Source: an uncultured Cocleimonas sp.
Lineage (GTDB): Bacteria > Pseudomonadota > Gammaproteobacteria > Thiotrichales > Thiotrichaceae
NCBI GenBank assembly: GCA_938041705.1
Contig: CALISP010000267.1
Location: 1 to 21,770, forward strand
DNA: 21,770 nt
Direction of reading: 5' to 3'
Part shown: positions 1-6,083 of the stretch, one piece after another
How the letters are laid out: each line of letters opens with the position of its first letter
Position numbering within the stretch: position 1 is the stretch's first letter
Program-made: the position numbers and the translations under genes
The notes under the pieces: generated by a model
The model's input: only the letters and a program-made list of their open reading frames with translations
Told to the model about the DNA's origin: nothing
Database searches by the model: none

Positions 1-198
1 GCCATAATTACCATAGATTATAATTCGTGGCTTATACCCATGACCACGATCCCAACGAAACGACTTTTTACCTGTTTTGGTTACCCTTATAAACAATCCA
101 GTAATATGCTTGAATCGAACATCATATGGCTTGCTTCTACCTTTAAGAGCTTCAAGCTGTAGTGTGGTAGTAATAGACTTATTATTTAGCTTAGACAT
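1..198 (-). CDS. Tyrosine recombinase (phage/island integrase), N-terminus only
   Basis: The reading frame opens with ATG at 198 and runs off the left edge after 66 codons, so only the N-terminus is visible. A GGAG ribosome-binding site lies 6 bases upstream of the ATG. The translation carries the arm-type DNA-binding domain found at the N-terminus of many island and prophage integrases: a short lead, an ALKG(R/K)xKPY segment near residues 17-25, and GLFIRVTKTGKKSFRW near residues 34-49, matching the family pattern GLxLRVxxxGxKxWxx. The catalytic domain (R-H-R-Y) would lie outside the window and cannot be checked. The gene starts about 200 bp from a broken tRNA-Pro gene, a typical place for an integrase, so it probably inserted the element lying to the left. 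The family is fairly sure; activity is unknown. Confidence 0.85.
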   Translation of the reverse strand, partial: MSKLNNKSITTTLQLEALKGRSKPYDVRFKHITGLFIRVTKTGKKSFRWDRGHGYKPRIIIYGNYG

Positions 199-240
199 TG
201 GCGTACTCCAGTACGTTTATGTTCAGAAGCTTTAGATCGT

Positions 241-277
241 TTACACCATAAATACTAGGTGTAGAAATGGGTGTAGA
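241..277. repeat. Short GGTGTAGA repeats upstream of the integrase (possible arm-type or excisionase sites)
   Basis: GGTGTAGA occurs at 258-265 and again at 270-277, exactly 12 bases apart. The inverted core TACACC lies at 242-247. Repeats of this size and spacing between an integrase start and the att core often serve as arm-type or excisionase binding sites. The sequence shows the repeats; the role is inferred from position. Confidence 0.4.
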
Positions 278-400
278 TGTAATTTGATACACACTGACTA
301 ATCGAAAACCAGTTTTACACATTGAAACCTAAGCTACTGAAACATAGTTATTTTTGGAGTTATATGTTTTGTCTTAAGCTTTGGAGATTCTAATAGGGAG

Positions 401-442
401 ACACCCCCAGTGTGGTGCGCTACCAGACTGCGCTACGCCCCG
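401..442 (-). pseudogene. 5' part of a tRNA-Pro(GGG) gene, 3' half missing
   Basis: Read on the minus strand from 442, the sequence gives an acceptor 5' strand CGGGGCG, TA at positions 8-9, a D arm GCGC...GCGC with the TGGTA loop, anticodon stem CCACA and loop CTGGGGG with anticodon GGG at 408-406. TGT follows (403-401) and pairs with the inner three bases of the stem, but the next bases are CT where GG is needed. No T arm (GTTCRANTC) and no CGCCCCG acceptor 3' strand appear in the next 200 bases toward the integrase. The 5' half matches proteobacterial tRNA-Pro closely. The break just after the anticodon loop, together with the integrase beside it, suggests recombination within this gene. 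As it stands it cannot form a tRNA. Confidence 0.75.
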
Positions 443-721
443 AATTTCAATAAACTATACAATGTAGATTTTATGATTAGGCAGGGAAGAATACAGTATG
501 TTTATCAATAACTAAAGATAAATGCTTGCACCCATTTGTACTATATATGCATGAGCACGATCTGCGTAAAATAAGCTTTTTGAAAGTATAGTTCAGTGTA
601 ATTGCTTAAAAATTACACCTTATCGTCATTTATCAACCATTTGCGAGGTTACAAGGGTGTTTGTTATGAACTTTGTTTATTATGAATACCACTTATAACA
701 AATAAAAATTAGGTAGTGGAA
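443..721. other. Non-coding stretch between the tRNA fragment and the deacetylase gene
   Basis: I see no convincing coding frame here. On the minus strand TATAGT at 459-454, twelve bases before the tRNA 5' end, may be the -10 of the old tRNA promoter, with no good -35. On the plus strand TTGCGA (641-646) and TATGAA (665-670), 18 bases apart, are a weak promoter candidate for the deacetylase gene. An inverted repeat lies at 596-618. The segment 199-400 on the other side of the tRNA fragment is also non-coding apart from the repeats listed separately. Confidence 0.4.
596..618. repeat. Perfect 8-bp inverted repeat upstream of the deacetylase gene
   Basis: GTGTAATT (596-603) and AATTACAC (611-618) are exact reverse complements separated by 7 bases. 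No T-run follows on either side, so it is not a clear terminator. It lies about 100 bp before the deacetylase start and could be an operator for a dimeric regulator. The function is a guess. Confidence 0.3.
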
Positions 722-1636
722 ATGATATTTTCAGTTGATGTAGAAGACTGGTGTCAATCGGTATTGGATAATAACAATCCTGTGACGGATCGTGTGTTAA
801 ATAGTACCCTGAGATTATTAGACTTATTAGAAGAACATGATCAAAAAGCTACCTTTTTCACTTTAGGAAATGTTGCAGCAAAGCACCCTGAATTAATTCG
901 TAAAATAGTCGATAACGGTCACGAAATCGCATCACATGGTTACAACCATCATTCTATTTTCAATCTTTCACCGAAACAAGTCAGAGAGGATGTAGGCAGC
1001 TCAGTTAAAATTCTTGAAGATATCTCAGGCAAAAAAGTTATTGGCTTTCGTGCTCCCGACTTTTCAATAAGAGAATACTTATTTGAGTGGTATTGTGAAG
1101 CTCTAGCTGAAAATGGACTTAAATATGATTCATCACTTTTTCCAATGAAAGTGATTAAGTACGGCATTGAAAAAGAATATTCTTTAAAGATATTTAATAA
1201 GTATCATCTAAATGAACACTATTTGAGCTACATGAAGGTGGGTAACATGAAATTACCTTTCTTTGGCGGCGGTTATTTTAGAATCACGCCTTATTTTCTT
1301 ACCAAACACCTAAGTAAAAAATTGAATCAAGATCGTGCTGTTTTCTACATGCACCCTTATGAACTGGACACTGAAGAATTATCAGCGATGAAGAGAGAAT
1401 TCAATCATATTCCTCTCAAATGGAGACTATCTCAGTTCGTTGGAAGAAATACAATTGAAAATAAATTACATAAGCTTTTGAGTGAAAATAATTTCACTTC
1501 ATTTGAACGTGAGTATTATGCTGAAGACTCAGCTTCGATCCCAAGAAACACTCTGAGTAATTTAGACCACGAAGAAAAAGAATCTACAAATATGGGACCT
1601 GAAAATATTGTTGCTAAAACCTATTTTTCTTCATAA
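722..1636 (+). CDS. Polysaccharide deacetylase, NodB fold with DUF3473-type C-terminus
   Basis: Likely a metal-dependent deacetylase acting on N-acetylated sugars of an exported polysaccharide. I chose ATG 722 over the in-frame GTG at 716 because AGG at 711-713 is well spaced for it and the family usually starts close to the (S/T)VDVED motif. With that start the protein has 304 residues. Visible motifs are VDVEDW (residues 5-10, metal/catalytic Asp), KATFFTLG (about 42-49), HGYNHH with the H-x3-H metal pair (H72, H76), RAPDFS (110-115) and YMHPYEL (His about 211). The tail after YMHPYEL resembles the DUF3473 region of deacetylases found in exopolysaccharide and PEP-CTERM clusters, but no exosortase is seen here. 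It stands alone on the plus strand and converges on the GT4 gene across a shared terminator. Substrate unknown. Confidence 0.85.
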   Translation: MIFSVDVEDWCQSVLDNNNPVTDRVLNSTLRLLDLLEEHDQKATFFTLGNVAAKHPELIRKIVDNGHEIASHGYNHHSIFNLSPKQVREDVGSSVKILEDISGKKVIGFRAPDFSIREYLFEWYCEALAENGLKYDSSLFPMKVIKYGIEKEYSLKIFNKYHLNEHYLSYMKVGNMKLPFFGGGYFRITPYFLTKHLSKKLNQDRAVFYMHPYELDTEELSAMKREFNHIPLKWRLSQFVGRNTIENKLHKLLSENNFTSFEREYYAEDSASIPRNTLSNLDHEEKESTNMGPENIVAKTYFSS

Positions 1637-1638
1637 AA

Positions 1639-1696
1639 AAAAGGAACAGGCATAAAAAAACACCTTTTAAGGTGTTTTTTTATGCCTGTTCCTTTT
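1639..1696. terminator. Bidirectional terminator with a perfect 28-bp stem
   Basis: Bases 1639-1666 are the exact reverse complement of 1669-1696, leaving a nominal 2-base loop. The inner part (AACACC, loop, GGTGTT, then a run of seven T) is a classical intrinsic terminator, and the mirrored run of seven A does the same for the other strand. It starts 3 bases after the deacetylase stop and ends 35 bases before the stop of the convergent glycosyltransferase gene, so it can serve both. Confidence 0.9.
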
Positions 1697-1731
1697 AACT
1701 ACTTATTAGTAACCAGTAACTTGTTTTGAGA

Positions 1732-2865
1732 TTATGACATTTTTTGATATTCATCTTTATATTGATCAGCCATCGCAGTTAACGAAAAATTCTGTTCTGT
1801 ATGTTGTTTAGCATACACTCCTAATTTTTCACGTTCTGTTGACGATTCGATTAAATCTATTAAATAATCGGTTAGCTTTTCTTCATTTTCTCCTACATAA
1901 CCCGTTTTACCATGCTGTACCACTTCGTCATTACCTGGGATTTTTGTAACAATAGCAGGAATTCCAGATGCTTGAGCTTCAAGTAATGCTAAAGATAAAC
2001 CTTCATAGGCTGAAGTTTGAAAATAAATATCTAACGATGGAATTAACTTCAAAGCTTCTCCCCTATCAAGCATACCAGTAACTATTACTCCTGCTTCATT
2101 TAACATTTTCACATCTTCTTCTTCACCACCACCAATCCATATAAATTCTATATCATTTCGAGTCTTATTTAGTTTGCTCGCTATATCAGCAAATACCCAA
2201 GGTGCTTTTTGTAAAGAAATACGACCTACAACGCCTATTTTTACTTTCTCATTCTGCTTCGAATAATCTTTAGGGGTTAACTGAGTAGTATCAATTCCAT
2301 TACTAATACGAATAAGTCGTTTCCCAGAATTATTGGTTATATCTTTACGAATAATTTCATATTCTTCTTTTCCGCAAGCAACTATTGTACCTCCAAGCCA
2401 ATAGCCAATATGCTCAAAATACTTATACAACATTCGTTTAATCGGTTGTTGAATAAGTGGATAGTGAATAGCATGAGAGGTATATAGAAGGCTATTATTT
2501 TTTCTCAATATAAAGCCAGCTAAACGAGCTAGAAAGCCACCTTTAGAAGAATGTGTATGAATAATATCAGGGTTTAAACGTTTAAGATTTTTAGTCAACC
2601 CAATTAAGGCTTTAATATCCATAACAGGATCAATAGAGCGACTCATCTGAACATGAATTAGTTCTACTCTATCGTCAAACATCTCACGCCAATTAGCAGG
2701 CGTGTTCTCCCTTATCGAATGAAGTACCGATACCTTGTAACCATCCTCAACAAGACGATTTGCCATATCAACGACCCAGATGAATACACCATGCTCCATA
2801 GGCTCAATTACGTGCGCTATGTGCATGCTCTTTTCGTTATTATTTAGATTAGTATTATTTGACAT
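1732..2865 (-). CDS. Glycosyltransferase, GT4 family (GT-B fold)
   Basis: A 377-residue cytoplasmic transferase, likely adding a sugar from a nucleotide donor to a lipid-linked glycan. The N-terminal acceptor half begins with HIAHVIEPMEHGVFIWVVDM (residues 15-34), followed by the PDIIHTHSSKGG segment near 99-110. The C-terminal donor half has GVVGRISLQK (211-220) and the E-x7-E motif EGLSLALLE (288-296), both typical of GT4. The start at 2865 gives a low-complexity asparagine-rich leader of 13 residues; ATG at residue 14 is an alternative and fits the family better at its first strand. Ribosome-binding sites are weak for both. It is the last gene of the minus-strand series, 39 bases after the CelD-type gene, and ends at the shared terminator. 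Donor and acceptor cannot be read from the sequence. Confidence 0.88.
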   Translation of the reverse strand: MSNNTNLNNNEKSMHIAHVIEPMEHGVFIWVVDMANRLVEDGYKVSVLHSIRENTPANWREMFDDRVELIHVQMSRSIDPVMDIKALIGLTKNLKRLNPDIIHTHSSKGGFLARLAGFILRKNNSLLYTSHAIHYPLIQQPIKRMLYKYFEHIGYWLGGTIVACGKEEYEIIRKDITNNSGKRLIRISNGIDTTQLTPKDYSKQNEKVKIGVVGRISLQKAPWVFADIASKLNKTRNDIEFIWIGGGEEEDVKMLNEAGVIVTGMLDRGEALKLIPSLDIYFQTSAYEGLSLALLEAQASGIPAIVTKIPGNDEVVQHGKTGYVGENEEKLTDYLIDLIESSTEREKLGVYAKQHTEQNFSLTAMADQYKDEYQKMS

Positions 2866-2904
2866 GATGTTCTCACTTATTTCTAATTGTTTTTATCCGC
2901 AAGT

Positions 2905-4074
2905 TTATTTGTTTTTTCTAAATTTCAGCAAAGGAGTCTTGAACTTTAAATATCTATTTTGTATCGATTTAGCGTATTTGTGTTTTAACATTCTAGATTT
3001 ATGGGGTGACCACATCAAGCGATACATCGGCTTGCATTCAGCTGCATATTGTTCTTTTTTATAAGAATCAGGATTTTCATCAAACATGAAATCAAATAAA
3101 GAATTATTATTTATCGCTAGATCAATTTCTTTACAAACCAATAAGAACAAAGGGGAATACCTATTTGCATGCATGGTATGAAAACCACTCTGATAATAAT
3201 GCAATTGCGATTTATCAGTAAAATAATAATAGCTAGCTAAAGGCTCATTATTTATTACTAAGGTATTGATAGACGCTTTATTTTGAGGAACTAAACGTTC
3301 TAATATTTTTGCATGAAATTCATTAAATAACTTTGATTTAAAGATATTTATATCTGTACGGTTGTTCCAGCGTGCTTCATGCATCTCAGTGAGTTGCTTA
3401 AATGCCTTTTTAGCCGTATCTATATCATTAGAGGATTCAATTTTAACCTCACCATCGTTCTCCAATTTCTTATTTTTTTTTGTAAACATCTTACTCCAAC
3501 GATTTCCCATTTGATTTTGGAAATCGTCGAAGCTTTTCATATGAGGTATATAAAAGCGGTTACCGTATTGATTTAAATCAGTATGGATTTTAGTTTCTTC
3601 AAACTTAAAACATTTACTTATAATCGAGCTATCCAGCAAAAACAGAAAATCTGCAAAATCCCATTGAGACTTAGTTTCATTTAAATATCTGGAGACAAAA
3701 GAAATCATTAAACTCTCATGCTCAGGTCTTACAATAAAATCAGCATATTGACTAACAATTTTATCAGGAGTTTCTTCACCGCAACCAATGAAGGAAATAG
3801 TCCGACCTTGAATTAAGGACTTCGGGAAAGAATGTGAAATATGAAATGGTGCAATGCCAATTAATTTCTCATTTTGATATATAACCAAGATAAAAAGCTT
3901 AGAGTTAATAGCCTTATTAAATACTTCCCACCAAGTGAACATCCAATCCCAACTTGAAAAGATCGTAGCTTTTTCACTTTCATCGTAAAGCATATTCCAT
4001 TCTTCACGAATATTTTCAAAATCATTGATTGAATCAATAATTTTCAATTGAGTGTTCACTTGGTAAGACCCCAT
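2905..4074 (-). CDS. CelD/BcsL-type GNAT (FemAB-like) acyltransferase
   Basis: A 389-residue soluble protein resembling the CelD/BcsL family (COG5653, GNAT_6 fold), which occurs in many exopolysaccharide clusters and is thought to acylate polysaccharide or a precursor. The N-terminal signature EEWNMLYDESEKATIFSSWD (residues 24-43) and the following TWWEVF are characteristic. The KLIGIAPFHI-like strand and the central GNAT_6 region (roughly 170-330) follow, with the conserved LVINNEPLASYYYF strand and a DFMFDENPDSYKKEQYA segment near the C-terminus that matches the family's closing motif. The tail is rich in Lys and Arg. No strong Shine-Dalgarno precedes ATG 4074; an in-frame GTG five codons in is a less likely start. 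The upstream gap of 162 bases may hold a promoter of its own. Substrate unknown. Confidence 0.75.
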   Translation of the reverse strand: MGSYQVNTQLKIIDSINDFENIREEWNMLYDESEKATIFSSWDWMFTWWEVFNKAINSKLFILVIYQNEKLIGIAPFHISHSFPKSLIQGRTISFIGCGEETPDKIVSQYADFIVRPEHESLMISFVSRYLNETKSQWDFADFLFLLDSSIISKCFKFEETKIHTDLNQYGNRFYIPHMKSFDDFQNQMGNRWSKMFTKKNKKLENDGEVKIESSNDIDTAKKAFKQLTEMHEARWNNRTDINIFKSKLFNEFHAKILERLVPQNKASINTLVINNEPLASYYYFTDKSQLHYYQSGFHTMHANRYSPLFLLVCKEIDLAINNNSLFDFMFDENPDSYKKEQYAAECKPMYRLMWSPHKSRMLKHKYAKSIQNRYLKFKTPLLKFRKNK

Positions 4075-4236
4075 GTGGATACTAATTGAATCAATAAGCT
4101 ATTATTTCTTTTTGGTTTCACTTTATTTATTTTTTAAATTAGGATTAAAGATATAAACCGTATGATCAATAATCTTCTAGACTTAGAACATACTCTAAAA
4201 CACCATTGTACAATTATTGAGCAGCAAATATAGCGT
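4075..4236. other. 162-bp gap with a 13-base direct repeat
   Basis: ATTGAATCAATAA occurs at 4085-4097 in the gap and again at 4028-4040 inside the start of the downstream gene. It contains the near-palindrome TTGAATCAA. No terminator or clear promoter is visible. Both copies lie around a start codon, so a regulatory role is possible but chance in AT-rich DNA is also likely. Confidence 0.25.
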
Positions 4237-5967
4237 TTATTGACAGAAGGAAGCGCCAGAAAGAATAAAAAGCCTGCGCATATCCTTACTAAAACCACAT
4301 GGAGCAATAACCTGAATATTATTCGCTTCTAATTTTCTTATTACGCCACTCAATCTAATTTCTTTGGCATCGTTCCCTTCGAGTTGTCTTGTCCATGGCA
4401 ATGACAGTCTCACGTATTCTGGAGAAGAATGCTTTAATAATATTAATGCTTGCTTACTGGTGCTAAAACTATCTAAAGCAATTTTACAATTATAGCTTTT
4501 CAAAGTTTTCATAAATAAAAGTGTTTTTCTTTGTTCACTCTCATTAATATTTGAAGGGATTAAGAAGGTCAAATTTTTCGATTTATCGCCTAATCTTTTC
4601 AGTCCAGGTATTAACCAATTAATAAAAGATTCATCAGATATTGACGCTTCATTAACTCTAAGCAACAAATTAATTTTAAGCTCATCCCTTTGGATTAATA
4701 TTTGTAATAACCTAGAGAATTTCACCTTTTCCCAAAAAACCGAACGCTTTTGGTTGCTAAAATAACCAGGTAAATCTAATAAAAGATCATCAATTCCTTT
4801 CTTTTGTGCAGCCGCCACTCTCAAGGAAAGTATTTGATGATTCACCGTATTTGTTTCATTTACTTTATTTAAAATTAATTGCTTAGATATAATTCTAGCT
4901 TCTTTTCTTCTTATAATGCCTTTAAGCAAAGAATTAGTGTCATGAGTGATAACTGGAGTTGTTATTTTAGAACTATTATCAATATCGTCATTTGGTACAA
5001 TTTTATTTCTACTATTAACCTTTTTATCATCACCGGAACTAATAACTTTATTAGTATTTTCAAGTAAATCACTAAATGGGTTTTTCTCTTTTGAAATAGA
5101 TAGCTGAGGTTCTAATATAAGTTTAGCAACAATATCTGAATCAGAAATTTCGGCTTTAGATTGTTTCAATTTTGTCTTTTTTTCGCTAGCTTGAAGAGGG
5201 TTTATTTCTTGAATCCAAAGCTGATAACACCTGTTTCCTTTAAATACAGATGGAATCAAAAAAGCATTTGCTCTGAAAGAAGCCCCATTCAACTTCTTCA
5301 TTGAAATAACTATAGAGTGTTTGTTTTTCTTCAGTTTGTTTTGATTTTTTTTAAAACCATCAAATAAAAGATGCTCATCAGAAACTATTAAGTCTTTTAC
5401 TGTAATAGAACGGAGTTTTTGAACTGAATCGATCTCAAATAAACTCAAGTATGATAAGTTAGCATAAAGATGCATGTCTCTTGAGATAAAAGCTACTGCT
5501 TCTCTACTTGAATCTACTAACCATTGACAACGTTTTTCTGACACTCCTAGGAGCTTCTTACAGCGTTTAAACTCTGATTTTTCTCGGATAGACTTTATTA
5601 AGAGCTGAAGGATAGAAGTTGTTTCGGGGTTGTTTTTATCTAACTTAATTCTTGAAAATTGAGTGCTATTAAATAACTCTTTGATAGGAACAGTTTCAGC
5701 ATTTTTACTAACGATTATTACAATAGCATCGGCATTGTGTTGCCAGATCAGATCAGATAATAACTCAAGAGAAAAGGAAACTTCATCAGATATAAAGATG
5801 AGGCTAGGGCCTTGTATCTTTTTCAAGCTGTCTTTAATTGCTAGTTCAGAAACATCTACTTGTTTAAACCTTGATGTTGCATCAATTCTTTTCACAAGCG
5901 TGGCTAGGTCGTTGTAAATATCAATATTACGCCCTATTAACACACATTTTAAGTCATCCTTTAACAT
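4237..5967 (-). CDS. FimX-like protein: degenerate receiver, PAS and inactive EAL domains
   Basis: A 576-residue cytoplasmic protein built like the c-di-GMP receptor FimX, which promotes type IV pilus assembly. Residues 1-130 look like a degenerate receiver, 145-255 like a PAS domain (QWLVDSSREAVAFISRDMHL at 148-167), and about 350-576 like an EAL domain. The catalytic signature is gone: the EAL position reads ILSL (379-382), the DDFG position reads DSFS (499-502), the KID position reads RLSL (520-523) and the late EFVE-type strand reads APCG (555-558). It is therefore probably a binding protein, not a phosphodiesterase. Two features differ from classical FimX: a charged low-complexity linker (260-345) replaces the GGDEF domain, and the protein stops at GASFCQ, about 20 residues before the usual EAL end. 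Similarity to FimX is by pattern and order, not by search. Confidence 0.7.
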   Translation of the reverse strand: MLKDDLKCVLIGRNIDIYNDLATLVKRIDATSRFKQVDVSELAIKDSLKKIQGPSLIFISDEVSFSLELLSDLIWQHNADAIVIIVSKNAETVPIKELFNSTQFSRIKLDKNNPETTSILQLLIKSIREKSEFKRCKKLLGVSEKRCQWLVDSSREAVAFISRDMHLYANLSYLSLFEIDSVQKLRSITVKDLIVSDEHLLFDGFKKNQNKLKKNKHSIVISMKKLNGASFRANAFLIPSVFKGNRCYQLWIQEINPLQASEKKTKLKQSKAEISDSDIVAKLILEPQLSISKEKNPFSDLLENTNKVISSGDDKKVNSRNKIVPNDDIDNSSKITTPVITHDTNSLLKGIIRRKEARIISKQLILNKVNETNTVNHQILSLRVAAAQKKGIDDLLLDLPGYFSNQKRSVFWEKVKFSRLLQILIQRDELKINLLLRVNEASISDESFINWLIPGLKRLGDKSKNLTFLIPSNINESEQRKTLLFMKTLKSYNCKIALDSFSTSKQALILLKHSSPEYVRLSLPWTRQLEGNDAKEIRLSGVIRKLEANNIQVIAPCGFSKDMRRLFILSGASFCQ

Positions 5968-6059
5968 AGCTTGAACAATACTTTAGCGTGTTATTTTTGA
6001 CAGACTTAACCGACTATAGTGAAAATATTAGGGACAGGTGGACATTAAAACTTTAGATT

Positions 6060-6083
6060 ATTTAATGATAATGAACATTAAAT
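6060..6083. repeat. 8-bp inverted repeat at the end of the dehydratase gene
   Basis: ATTTAATG (6060-6067) and CATTAAAT (6076-6083) are exact reverse complements around an 8-base loop. The repeat overlaps the first base of the dehydratase stop codon. A further ACATTAAA at 6042-6049 repeats the right arm. The stem is pure A/T apart from one pair and no long T-run follows, so it is a weak terminator or a processing site between the dehydratase and FimX-like genes. Confidence 0.35.

Noticed and set aside
401..442. An intact tRNA-Pro gene on the minus strand
   Set aside because: The anticodon stem is not closed and there is no variable region, T arm or acceptor 3' strand downstream.
716..721. GTG at 716 as the deacetylase start
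   Set aside because: AGG at 711-713 is too close for 716 but well placed for ATG 722, and the family begins near the VDVED motif.
2780..3064. Plus-strand frame of 94 codons across the GT4/CelD-type gene junction
   Set aside because: It overlaps two well-supported minus-strand genes, has hydrophobic low-complexity content typical of antisense to AT-rich genes, and shows no motif.
4075..4236. Frameshifted remainder of the EAL domain after the FimX-like stop
   Set aside because: None of the frames after the stop shows the expected GY-x-hydrophobic-P ending, so the short C-terminus appears genuine.
4237..5967. An active c-di-GMP phosphodiesterase
   Set aside because: The EAL, DDFG and KID positions are all substituted, so catalysis is very unlikely.
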